NCBI GenBank assembly: GCA_018261955.1
Contig: JAGTRK010000002.1
Span: 124,001 to 188,000, forward strand
Direction of reading: 5' to 3'
DNA from: Burkholderiaceae bacterium
Lineage (GTDB): Bacteria > Pseudomonadota > Gammaproteobacteria > Burkholderiales > Burkholderiaceae
Length of the DNA: 64,000 nt
Shown: positions 25,293 through 33,663 of the stretch, in pieces
Numbering within the stretch: the first letter of the stretch is position 1
How the letters are laid out: each line of letters starts with the position of its first letter
Program-made: the position numbers and the translations under genes
The notes under the pieces: generated by a model
The model's input: the letters and a program-made list of their open reading frames with translations, nothing else
What the model was told of the DNA's origin: nothing
Databases searched by the model: none

Positions 25293-26774
25293 ATGAGTTC
25301 AACATCCAATGCACCGAATTTAACCCCGATTGATTTGTCGGCACATCAATCCAAACACAGAGAAAACCCATCGTTTCTCAGTCGGTTGAATCTGCGCGAT
25401 GTGGTCTTTGCATTGTTGACCATCGCTTTATTTAGTTACGGTGCGTTGAAAAATATGCAATTGATGGACATCTATGAAAAAGTGATTCTGGTGTTTTCTG
25501 TGCTGTCGATTATTGCTTTGGCATGGTTTTGGCGACCTTTGCAGTGGGTGTTTGGCTGGGTGGCGGTGATTTCACTCGGTGCGGTCGCGATGTATGCGGG
25601 CGATTTGGCACGCGGTGAAACGGGCTTTGGTTTGAAATACATGTTTGCCAGTCAGCCCTTGGTGATGTGGATGAGTGTGTTGTTTATTTTGGGTACGTTG
25701 GCGTATTGGGTCGGTTTGATTTGGCCGCGTGCGACCACCATGAGTTGGCTCGGTAGCAAATTGACTTTTGCAGGTTTGATTGCGGGTACGGCGGCACTGG
25801 CGGTGCGCTGGCATGAGGGTTATTTGATTGCGCCTGATGTGGGACACATCCCCGTGTCGAATTTGTATGAAGTATTCATTCTATTCGCTTTATTGACCAC
25901 GGTATTTTATCTGTATTACGAAGAACACTATCAAACCAAACAGCTGGGTGCCTTTGTCATGTTGGTGGTGGTGGCTGCGGTTGGGTTTTTGTTGTGGTAC
26001 AGCATTGAACGCGGTCAGCAAGAAATCAAACCGCTGATTCCCGCTCTACAATCGTGGTGGATGAAAATCCATGTGCCTGCGAATTTTGTTGGCTACGGCA
26101 CGTTCTCGATTGCGGCGATGGTGGGTTTTGCATATTTGGTGAAATTTGTTGGTATGCCATTTGCCCATTTGCCCGCGGCATTCCAAGCCAGTTACAGCCC
26201 ATCGGGCGCGTTGCCAGCGGTAACCGATGCCAATGCACCCCAAATCTTGGCAGGGATGCAAGCGCAACACGCCAAACGCACCAAAACTTTGACGATTGTT
26301 TTGTGGGTGCTCGGTGCATGTTTGTTTATTGAGCCGATGGTGTTTCGCAAAGGCATCACCGCAGAATACCTCTCGACCTACTGGGCGATGTACTTTGGTA
26401 CGGGCTTGCTGATTGTTGGCTTTATATTGTTGTGGCGCAAACAATTGGCGACGCGCTTGCCTGACTTTGCCGTGCTCGATGACATCATGTACAAAGCAAT
26501 TGCCATCGGCTTTGTGTTTTTCACCATTGCCACGATTCTCGGCGCATTTTGGGCGGCAGATGCTTGGGGCAAATACTGGAGTTGGGATCCCAAAGAAACT
26601 TGGGCATTGATTGTTTGGCTCAACTACGCGGCGTGGTTGCACCTGCGCTTGATGGCGGGGATGCGCGGTACGCGCAGCGCGCTGTGGGCTTTGGTCGGCT
26701 TGTTGATTACGGGCTTTGCCTTTTTGGGCGTGAACATATTCTTGTCGGGTCTGCATTCCTACGGTACGCTGTAA
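25293..26774 (+). CDS. ccsA: Cytochrome c biogenesis protein CcsA (ResC)
   Basis: CcsA is the haem-handling partner of ResB in System II cytochrome c maturation. The 493-residue polytopic protein contains the tryptophan-rich WWD motif WGKYWSWDPKETWALIVWL near residue 430, which defines the haem-handling superfamily, and conserved histidines in the flanking helices. I start at ATG 25293, seven bases after a GAGG site; an in-frame TTG four codons earlier is unlikely. It would form an operon with resB except for the repeat in between. Confidence 0.94.
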   Translation: MSSTSNAPNLTPIDLSAHQSKHRENPSFLSRLNLRDVVFALLTIALFSYGALKNMQLMDIYEKVILVFSVLSIIALAWFWRPLQWVFGWVAVISLGAVAMYAGDLARGETGFGLKYMFASQPLVMWMSVLFILGTLAYWVGLIWPRATTMSWLGSKLTFAGLIAGTAALAVRWHEGYLIAPDVGHIPVSNLYEVFILFALLTTVFYLYYEEHYQTKQLGAFVMLVVVAAVGFLLWYSIERGQQEIKPLIPALQSWWMKIHVPANFVGYGTFSIAAMVGFAYLVKFVGMPFAHLPAAFQASYSPSGALPAVTDANAPQILAGMQAQHAKRTKTLTIVLWVLGACLFIEPMVFRKGITAEYLSTYWAMYFGTGLLIVGFILLWRKQLATRLPDFAVLDDIMYKAIAIGFVFFTIATILGAFWAADAWGKYWSWDPKETWALIVWLNYAAWLHLRLMAGMRGTRSALWALVGLLITGFAFLGVNIFLSGLHSYGTL

Positions 26775-26789
26775 GGATCAACAACAACA

Positions 26790-26819
26790 ATAGGGGCAGT
26801 TTTTGCCCCTATGCTTTTT
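26790..26819 (+). terminator. Rho-independent terminator after ccsA
   Basis: ATAGGGGCA (26790-26798) pairs with TGCCCCTAT (26804-26812) around a T-rich loop, followed by GCTTTTT. Confidence 0.85.
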
Positions 26820-26831
26820 GGAGGTGTGCGC

Positions 26832-28034
26832 ATGAAAACAATGGTTTTTACGTCTTCTCTGTTGTTTGGCTTGGCGAGCGCGCATAGTGCGTGGGCCGCC
26901 AATCCCTATCCCACCAATGGCACATGCGATGGATTGCCAAAAATCAATCTGAAAACCCCAGTGGGCACGTGCGTGGGCGTGGTGGCGAGCGACTTGAAAA
27001 TGCCACGCGGCGTATTGCCACTTGCGGATGATGTCTTGCTCGTCACCGAAATGGGTTCATGGGACAAAGGGCGTGGGCGACTGAGCCGATTATTGTGGCA
27101 AAACGGCCACTTTGAGCGCACCACATTGTTGGATCATTTAGACCGCCCGCATGGCATCGCAATCGGTGCGGATGGCTGGGTGTACATCGGCGAAGCCTCG
27201 CGCATCATTCGCATCAATCCCCAATCCATCAAAGATACACTGCAAGTGGTCATCGACAAACTGCCCGATGGCGGCAATCATCCGCTCAAACAAATCCTGT
27301 TCGGTGAGGATGGCGCGCTCTACATCAGCATGGGTGCGCAGACCGACCACTGCGAAAACGCCGATGGCTCTGCACCCAAATACCCTTGCGCCGAGGCTGT
27401 CGGTGCACGCGCCACGGGCTCGGTTTGGAAAGTTACAGGCTGGCAAAACAATCGCCCCCAAACCAGCGTTTATGCGCGCGGACTGCGCAATGCCATGGGT
27501 ATGGCGTGGAGTGCGAAAGGTGAATTGGTGGTGACCGACAACGGGCGCGACTTTATCAATCGCAGCAACGCCCAACTCTCGGATGCACAACTGCCGCACG
27601 ATGAACTCAATGTGGTGGCGCAAAATACTGATTACGGTTGGCCATACTGCTATGACCACAACCGCGTCAATCCCGAATACAGCAAATATGCCAAAGCCTG
27701 TACCAACAAGGTTGCGCCCGCCGTTCTCTTGCCCGCACACAGCGCGCCGCTCGGAATCATTCGTTACCCTGACAGTGGTGAAATCGCCGCGTTGCGTGGT
27801 CAATACCTCGTCGCGTTGCACGGCTATCGTGACACAGGGCATAGACTCGTGGCTTTTAGTGCCAATGCCGCAGGTCAACCCGCAGGCAAAATGACAGAAG
27901 TCATTGGCGATTGGGTGGCCAAAGGCTCACAACCCATGGGCGCACCGACCGAAGTGCGTGCTGTACCATCAGGCAAACTCTACATCACCGATGATAGAAA
28001 TGGGGTAGTGTTGCGCTTGTCGAATGGGCGATGA
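26832..28034 (+). CDS. PQQ-dependent sugar dehydrogenase family protein, exported
   Basis: A 400-residue protein with a signal peptide (cut after SAWA) and a six-bladed propeller of the glucose/sorbosone dehydrogenase family. Typical segments are RPHGIAIGADGWVYIGEASRI, KQILFGEDGALYISMGA, YARGLRNAMGMAW and DELNVVAQNTDYGWPYCYD, where the family places cofactor and calcium ligands. Family members oxidise soluble aldoses using PQQ, but substrate and cofactor cannot be read from the sequence, and no PQQ synthesis genes are in this window. GGAGGTG lies eight bases before ATG 26832. It is alone after the ccsA terminator. Confidence 0.85.
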   Translation: MKTMVFTSSLLFGLASAHSAWAANPYPTNGTCDGLPKINLKTPVGTCVGVVASDLKMPRGVLPLADDVLLVTEMGSWDKGRGRLSRLLWQNGHFERTTLLDHLDRPHGIAIGADGWVYIGEASRIIRINPQSIKDTLQVVIDKLPDGGNHPLKQILFGEDGALYISMGAQTDHCENADGSAPKYPCAEAVGARATGSVWKVTGWQNNRPQTSVYARGLRNAMGMAWSAKGELVVTDNGRDFINRSNAQLSDAQLPHDELNVVAQNTDYGWPYCYDHNRVNPEYSKYAKACTNKVAPAVLLPAHSAPLGIIRYPDSGEIAALRGQYLVALHGYRDTGHRLVAFSANAAGQPAGKMTEVIGDWVAKGSQPMGAPTEVRAVPSGKLYITDDRNGVVLRLSNGR

Positions 28035-28151
28035 GCTTCTCTTTGCTTCTTTACCCTGAGAAATATTTGAGAACATTTGGGTTATTTTATTCAATATGTG
28101 GTCGTTGTAAATCCATAATATGGCGGGGTCAATTGTTATTGAAAGCCATAT

Positions 28152-28751
28152 ATGAATCTGCAACTCTATTTATCCATGTCCGCCTTTGCCTTAGCCGCAT
28201 CGATTTCTCCTGGTCCTGTGAACATCGTGTCTTTATCGGCAGGCGCAACGCATGGGTTTCGCGCCACCATGCGCCATGTGTCGGGTGCGACATTTGGATT
28301 TACTTTGTTGTTACTGCTCATTGGTTTGGGTTTGAATAAGTTATTGGTAGTATTTCCAAAATTTACGGTTTGGGTGCAGTGGGCAGGTGTGGTGTTTTTA
28401 GTGTATTTGGCATGGCAGTTACTGCGCGATAATGGGCAACTTGGAGATGCCGAACAGATGCGTCGTCCATCGTACTTGTCGGGTGCGTTGATGCAGTGGC
28501 TCAATCCCAAAGCGTGGTTGGCATCCGTCGCAGGCATGGGCGCGTATGCCTCTGATGGTTCGCTGTCTTTGGTGGTGCAGTTTGCATTGATTTACTTTGT
28601 GGTGTGTTATCTGTCGCTGGCGGTGTGGGCGTATGTGGGTGCTTACCTGGCGCGTTATGTGCGCAATCCAATTTATTTACGTTGGCTGAATCGGACTTTG
28701 GCGGTTTTGTTGTTGGTCAGTGCAGGTTTTCTAATGTTGGAGAATTTTTAA
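28152..28751 (+). CDS. LysE-family exporter
   Basis: A 199-residue inner-membrane protein of the LysE/RhtB amino acid efflux family, about six helices. The N-terminal SISPGPVNIVSLSAGATHGF is the signature of the family, and LMQWLNPKAWLASVAGMGAY is the usual second half motif. The substrate is unknown. It converges with an AraC-family gene only 10 bases away; LysE/AraC neighbours are common and the regulator may control it. Confidence 0.9.
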   Translation: MNLQLYLSMSAFALAASISPGPVNIVSLSAGATHGFRATMRHVSGATFGFTLLLLLIGLGLNKLLVVFPKFTVWVQWAGVVFLVYLAWQLLRDNGQLGDAEQMRRPSYLSGALMQWLNPKAWLASVAGMGAYASDGSLSLVVQFALIYFVVCYLSLAVWAYVGAYLARYVRNPIYLRWLNRTLAVLLLVSAGFLMLENF

Positions 28752-28761
28752 CCCAATCGAC

Positions 28762-29583
28762 TCACAGCATAGCGTATTGACGTGGTGTTGCCGCAACTTT
28801 GCGTTTGAAGACCCTTTGAAAATGCGCTTGGTCGGCAAAGCCCAATTCGTGGGCAATGTCGATTGATGCTTTGCCCTGTTTGAGTAATTTTTGTGCCAAC
28901 AGTATGCGCTGATTGAGTAAATAAGCGTGTGGGGTCAAGCCAAAATGCGTTTTGAACGCACGCACCAGATATGATGGACTTAAATGCGCCGATGCACAGA
29001 TGTCGGCCAAACGCAAAGACTCTGTGCAGTGTGTGGCGATGAAATGCGCCGCATCTTTGAGTCTCGGATGAGCGATGTTGGGCAATGGGGTGCTCGTGCT
29101 TAGATGTTTGTGCAATAAATGATTTAACAGACCAAAAAATTCCACGCAGGCGATTTCTTTGCACAAGATATCTTGACCATCATCCACTAAGAGCGTGTGA
29201 AAATCCACTAAAGCCTGAAATAGCCGCGCATTCGTGCTCAAATGTGTGTTGAATGGTTGAAACTGGGGGCGCTCGTGAATGCCCCAATCATTTTGTAAGC
29301 GCGTCATCCAAGCGGTATCGACAAACAGCATCAAATACGACCAAGATGCACCTGCCACCGATTTACACGCATGGACATCGTGCGGGTTGATAATCACCAC
29401 CGAGCCTGTGCTAACCTCATACTGCACCGAACTGTTTTGATAAAAGTTTGCGCCATGTGTGATCGCACCAATCGAAAATGTGTCGTGACTGTGCTCGTCA
29501 TACGCCAATTTTTGGCTGTTTTCAATTGAGCGCGCTTCGATAAACGGCAGACGTTCGTCGCGCCAAAAACGGGGGAGGTTCAT
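28762..29583 (-). CDS. AraC-family transcriptional regulator
   Basis: A 273-residue regulator with an N-terminal cupin-type sensor domain (DEHSHDTFSIGAITHGANFY, VVIINPHDVHACKS) and a C-terminal AraC DNA-binding domain with two helix-turn-helix units (LRLADICASAHLSPSYLVRAF; SIDIAHELGFADQAHFQRVFKR). This type (AraC_binding with IINP-x-D-x-H) is common in regulators of amino acid exporters, which fits the convergent LysE gene. The effector is unknown. It is divergent from recG, sharing a 68-base gap. Confidence 0.92.
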   Translation of the reverse strand: MNLPRFWRDERLPFIEARSIENSQKLAYDEHSHDTFSIGAITHGANFYQNSSVQYEVSTGSVVIINPHDVHACKSVAGASWSYLMLFVDTAWMTRLQNDWGIHERPQFQPFNTHLSTNARLFQALVDFHTLLVDDGQDILCKEIACVEFFGLLNHLLHKHLSTSTPLPNIAHPRLKDAAHFIATHCTESLRLADICASAHLSPSYLVRAFKTHFGLTPHAYLLNQRILLAQKLLKQGKASIDIAHELGFADQAHFQRVFKRKVAATPRQYAML

Positions 29584-29651
29584 AACAAGGCTTTCTATTC
29601 AGTTCGTGCTATAGGGTGAATAGTGTACCATGATTGCGGTAAAATGCCCGC

Positions 29652-31748
29652 ATGCCAATATCCAACGCACCCAGCCACACTTTTTCCAAAGCCCTCAAAA
29701 TCACCCCGCTGATGGCGGAGAAACTCGCACGCGCGGGTGTGCGCTCGGACACGGATTTGTTGCTGCATCTGCCTTTGCGTTATGAGGATGAGACGCGCAT
29801 CACGCCTGTGTCTGCTTTGCGTTTGGGCGAATTTGCGCAGGTGCAGGTGACGGTGATTGAACATGAGGTGAAGTTTCGCCCGCGTCGGCAATTGGTGGTG
29901 ACCACGCAGGATGATTCTGGCGAGGTGTTGGTACTGCGCTACGTGAATTTTTATCCGTCGATGTTGGCAAATTTTCGTGCGGGGCAATTGTTGCGGGTCA
30001 AGGGTGAAGCGCGGCACGGTTTTTTCGGCACGGAGATGATACATCCACGGGTGGAAAAAGTGGCGCAAAACACCCCTGTCGCCGCCACGCTCACGCCCGT
30101 GTATCCAACCGTGGAGGGCTTGTCGCAATCGACTTGGCGCAAGTTGATTGCTCGCGCTTTGGACACGGTAGCTTTGCCAGAAATTTTACCGAGTAATGTA
30201 TTGAATCCTAAATGGGGCTCGTTGATGGATGCGGTTCGCTTGTTGCACGCGCCGCCGCCCGAGGTCAATCCTTCGGCGTTGACCGAACGCGACCACATGG
30301 CTTGGGCGCGCTTGAAGTTTGAGGAGTTGTTGGCGCAGCAGATTTCGATTCATCAAGCGCGGATGGCGCGACGTTTGGAGGTTGCGCCTAAATTATTGGG
30401 TGTGGCGGGTGGTGTGTTGGTATCGTTTTTGGCACAATTGCCTTTTAACTTGACGGGCGCACAGCAACGCGCATGGCAGTTGATTGCGCAGGATATGGGC
30501 ACAACCACGCCGATGCACCGTTTGCTCCAAGGCGATGTCGGCTCAGGTAAAACCGTGGTCGCGGCACTGGCGTGTGCGCAGTGCGTCGATGCGGGCAAAC
30601 AGTGCGCGGTGATGGCACCGACCGAGATTCTCGCCGAGCAGTTGTATTACAAATTGCATGAATGGTTCACGCCGCTGCATGTGAATGTCGCGTGGCTGGC
30701 ATCAAGTGTGACCAAAAAAAATAAGCAAGCCGTCTATGACGCGCTCGAAAAAGGTGAGGTGCACATCCTCGTGGGCACGCACGCGCTGATTCAGGAATCG
30801 GTGCGTTTTTATGATTTGGGGCTGGCGGTGATTGATGAGCAGCATCGCTTCGGTGTCAAGCAACGCCTTGCCTTGCGCACCAAGATGAAAGAAGCGGTGC
30901 GCTCGCTCAATGATGGGCAGGAACACGCACCGCATCAGCTGATGATGAGTGCCACGCCGATTCCGCGCACGTTGGCGTTGTCGTATTTTGCGGATTTGGA
31001 TGTGGCGGTGATTGATGAGTTGCCGCCGAATCGCACGCCGATTGTTACCAAACTGATTGATGTGCGTCGCCGCCCTGAGGTCGTGGCGAAGGTTGCGCAA
31101 GATGTTGAGCAAGGCAAACAAATTTATTGGGTCTGTCCGTTGATTGAGGAGTCCGAGACTTTGGAGTTGCAAACAGCGATTGCTACTTTTGAAGATTTAA
31201 CAGCGGCTTTACCCAATGCACGTGTGGGATTGGTACATGGGCGACTCAAACCCGCTGAAAAACGCGCGGTGATGGAGGCGTTTAAAACACAGGCATTGGA
31301 TGTTTTGATTGCCACCACGGTGATTGAGGTCGGGGTTGATGTGCCGAACGCCAGCGTGATGGTGGTCGAGCACGCCGAGCGGTTTGGTTTGGCGCAGTTG
31401 CATCAATTGCGTGGGCGAGTTGGGCGTGGTGCGGTGCACAGTCAATGTATTTTATTGTTTGAAACGCCGTTGTCGGACATAGCCAAAGAGCGATTGAAAG
31501 TGATGTACGAGACCACCGATGGTTTTGAGGTGGCGCGGCGAGATTTACAATTGCGTGGTGCGGGCGAGTTTCTCGGTGTGCGTCAGTCGGGTTTGCCGCT
31601 GTTGCGTTTTGCTGATTTAGAGACGGATGTGGCACTGCTGGAGGATGCGCGCGATGCGGCGGCGTGGTTGCTCGCGCATGACCACGCGGCGGCCGAGGCG
31701 CATTTATTGCGCTGGTTGGGCAATCGTGCTGAGCTATTGACGGTATGA
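29652..31748 (+). CDS. recG: ATP-dependent DNA helicase RecG
   Basis: RecG remodels stalled replication forks and branch-migrates Holliday junctions. The 698-residue protein has the N-terminal wedge domain (about residues 1-250, including VTVIEHEVKFRPRRQLVV), Walker A GDVGSGKT, the DEQH box (IDEQHRFG), MSATPIPRTLALS motif III, and C-terminal helicase motifs IATTVIEVGVDVPNA and HQLRGRVGRG. Length is normal. oxyR follows 48 bases downstream in the same direction; recG-oxyR linkage is known in several proteobacteria. Confidence 0.97.
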   Translation: MPISNAPSHTFSKALKITPLMAEKLARAGVRSDTDLLLHLPLRYEDETRITPVSALRLGEFAQVQVTVIEHEVKFRPRRQLVVTTQDDSGEVLVLRYVNFYPSMLANFRAGQLLRVKGEARHGFFGTEMIHPRVEKVAQNTPVAATLTPVYPTVEGLSQSTWRKLIARALDTVALPEILPSNVLNPKWGSLMDAVRLLHAPPPEVNPSALTERDHMAWARLKFEELLAQQISIHQARMARRLEVAPKLLGVAGGVLVSFLAQLPFNLTGAQQRAWQLIAQDMGTTTPMHRLLQGDVGSGKTVVAALACAQCVDAGKQCAVMAPTEILAEQLYYKLHEWFTPLHVNVAWLASSVTKKNKQAVYDALEKGEVHILVGTHALIQESVRFYDLGLAVIDEQHRFGVKQRLALRTKMKEAVRSLNDGQEHAPHQLMMSATPIPRTLALSYFADLDVAVIDELPPNRTPIVTKLIDVRRRPEVVAKVAQDVEQGKQIYWVCPLIEESETLELQTAIATFEDLTAALPNARVGLVHGRLKPAEKRAVMEAFKTQALDVLIATTVIEVGVDVPNASVMVVEHAERFGLAQLHQLRGRVGRGAVHSQCILLFETPLSDIAKERLKVMYETTDGFEVARRDLQLRGAGEFLGVRQSGLPLLRFADLETDVALLEDARDAAAWLLAHDHAAAEAHLLRWLGNRAELLTV

Positions 31749-31796
31749 TGTTGCCATAAATTCACTATGAGTAGTATTGATTGATAGGAAAAGAAT

Positions 31797-32759
31797 ATGA
31801 CCCTCACTGAACTTCGTTATGCCGTAGCCCTTGCACGCGAAAAGCATTTTGGTCACGCGGCAGCGGCGTGCTTTGTCAGTCAGCCGACGCTCTCAGTGGC
31901 GATTAAAAAGTTAGAAGAAGAATTGGGCGTGACGCTGTTTGAGCGTAGTATGCAAGATGTTGCCGTGACGGCGATTGGTGAACAAGTGATTGCGCAGGCG
32001 CAAACAGTGCTCTCGCAGGTCAACGCAATTAAAGACATTGTTGCGCATGGCAATGATCCGCTCAATGGTCCCCTAAATTTGGGAATCATTTACAGCATCG
32101 CGCCGTATTTATTGCCCAAACTGATGTCGCACGCATTCCAACATTTCCCCAAAATGCCGTTGATTGTGCAGGAGCAATACACCCACGTGTTGATTGAATG
32201 GGTCAAACAAGGGCGCATCGATGCGGCGATTATGGCGCTACCTTTTAACGAGTCGGGTTTGGAGATTGCGCCGCTGTACGATGAGCGATTTTTTGTGGCT
32301 TTGCCCAAAAATCATCCAATGGCAGAGCAAGCGAGCATCAGCAACCGCAAACTGAAAAAAGAACCGCTCTTAGTGCTCGGGGCAGGGCATTGTTTTCGTG
32401 AGCACGTATTAGAGGCCACACCTGAGGCGCAAGTGTATCAAATTGAAGAGGATGGTTTGCAACGCAATTTTGAAGGCTCGTCATTGGAAACCTTGCGCTA
32501 TATGGCGGCGGCAGGCATTGGTATCACCGTATTGCCCGCGTTGGCTGTGCCCGAACACGAATCCAATGGCGTGTTAAATTATGTGCCTTTGGTGGCGGAT
32601 AAAGGTGCGGGACGCGGTAAAAAATCAGGCGGCGAAGTGCCGCATCGCCGTGTGGTATTGGTTTGGCGCAAACATTTCAGCCGACAACGCGCGTGTGAGG
32701 CTTTGGCGCAAGCGGTACGCGAATGCGGTTTGTCGGCAGTGGATGTGTTGCAACCTTAG
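31797..32759 (+). CDS. oxyR: LysR-type peroxide regulator OxyR, second redox Cys replaced
   Basis: OxyR senses hydrogen peroxide and activates catalase and other defence genes. The 320-residue protein has the LysR helix-turn-helix at residues 18-37 (FGHAAAACFVSQPTLSVAIK) and an effector domain with the OxyR signature GHCFREH around Cys199, numbered exactly as in E. coli. The residue at position 208, where E. coli OxyR has its second cysteine, is Thr here (C-F-R-E-H-V-L-E-A-T). The C-terminal RRVVLVWRKHFSRQRACEAL is OxyR-like. An OxyR-type operator precedes katG 10 kb downstream. Assignment is firm; the sensing chemistry may be altered. Confidence 0.88.
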   Translation: MTLTELRYAVALAREKHFGHAAAACFVSQPTLSVAIKKLEEELGVTLFERSMQDVAVTAIGEQVIAQAQTVLSQVNAIKDIVAHGNDPLNGPLNLGIIYSIAPYLLPKLMSHAFQHFPKMPLIVQEQYTHVLIEWVKQGRIDAAIMALPFNESGLEIAPLYDERFFVALPKNHPMAEQASISNRKLKKEPLLVLGAGHCFREHVLEATPEAQVYQIEEDGLQRNFEGSSLETLRYMAAAGIGITVLPALAVPEHESNGVLNYVPLVADKGAGRGKKSGGEVPHRRVVLVWRKHFSRQRACEALAQAVRECGLSAVDVLQP

Positions 32760-32792
32760 TCTTGTCTGAGTGCGCCTGTGCTCAGTCGGACT

Positions 32793-33503
32793 TTAAATTT
32801 TCCCCGAAAACTGATAACGCGCCCCTGGGTGCCACATGGTGACCTTTGTGGCGACTTGGTTCATTGAACGTGTGGTGCGTTGCAGTACCAAGCAGGCCTC
32901 GGCAGGCTGCATGTGCAGCATTTCGGCGATGCGTTCAGGTGCGGGCAGGGCTTCGATGGTGTATTGCCCCGATTGCAGGGGTGCGTTCGCCATCAAATAT
33001 TCATTCGGCGTGGTCGTGGAAAAATCCTGCTGCAAATACTCAGGTGCAATCGCGGGGTTGACCCAACGGTCTTCGACCTGTATCGGCTCGTCATTTTCAA
33101 AATGCACAATCACGGTGTGAAATAAATAATCAGTCGGTGATACCGAAAACTCAAACGCCAGTGTCTCACCTGCTTTGGCTTTGGATAACTCGTACAACTC
33201 GCTGCGGTGCACGTGTCCACGTGCGCGGATTTCCTTGGCAATGCTTTGAATCTCGATGAGGGTGGTTTGGTACTTTTGTTGCGCGACAAAAGTCCCTGAG
33301 CCTTGTACACGGGTGAGCACGTGCTCGGCGGTCAGTTCGCGCAAGGCACGATTGACCGTCATGCGCGACACGCCGAATTGCTTGGCCAAGGTCAATTCGG
33401 GCGGAATTGCCTCACCTTGTCGCCAAACGCCTGTTTGGATGGATTCTAGAATTGAGTTTTTGATGTGTTGAAACACAGGAATGGTGGTTTTGTGCGTGTT
33501 CAT
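32793..33503 (-). CDS. hutC: Histidine-utilisation repressor HutC (GntR family)
   Basis: HutC represses the hut genes and is released by urocanate. The 236-residue protein has an N-terminal GntR winged helix (EAIPPELTLAKQFGVSRMTVNRALRELT, then RVQGSGTFVAQ) and a C-terminal UTRA ligand domain (FHTVIVHFENDEPIQVEDRWVNP) that is typical of HutC. It is divergent from hutU with a 160-base intergenic region that holds an operator-like palindrome. It converges with oxyR. Confidence 0.95.
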   Translation of the reverse strand: MNTHKTTIPVFQHIKNSILESIQTGVWRQGEAIPPELTLAKQFGVSRMTVNRALRELTAEHVLTRVQGSGTFVAQQKYQTTLIEIQSIAKEIRARGHVHRSELYELSKAKAGETLAFEFSVSPTDYLFHTVIVHFENDEPIQVEDRWVNPAIAPEYLQQDFSTTTPNEYLMANAPLQSGQYTIEALPAPERIAEMLHMQPAEACLVLQRTTRSMNQVATKVTMWHPGARYQFSGKI

Positions 33504-33558
33504 GGTGTGTTGTTTGGAAAATCAATCGTGGTATTTTACGCAAATTATCAAATAAGTA

Positions 33559-33587
33559 TTGACAGATTGTTCAAATAAATTTAAAGT
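33559..33587 (+). promoter_or_regulatory. Promoter of the hut operon
   Basis: Consensus TTGACA (33559-33564), a 17-base spacer and TAAAGT (33582-33587), about 75 bases before hutU. The operator-like palindrome starts at the last base of the -10. Confidence 0.55.
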
Positions 33588-33598
33588 TGTCTATACAA
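33587..33598. promoter_or_regulatory. HutC operator-like palindrome
   Basis: TTGTCTATACAA, within GTTGTCTATACAAA. The HutC site known from pseudomonads, as I recall it, is CTTGTATGTACAAG; 10 of 14 positions match. It overlaps the transcription start region of hutU, where a repressor would block initiation. Confidence 0.5.
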
Positions 33599-33663
33599 AT
33601 TATTCACTTTGCAAATTAAAACCCCAAAATCACACCTACCTGAACCATAACAAGGAGATAAAC

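Noticed and set aside
32760-32792. Possible terminator between oxyR and hutC (CTGAG...CTCAG)
   Set aside because: Only a five- to seven-pair stem with a long loop and no T run on either strand; not listed as a feature.
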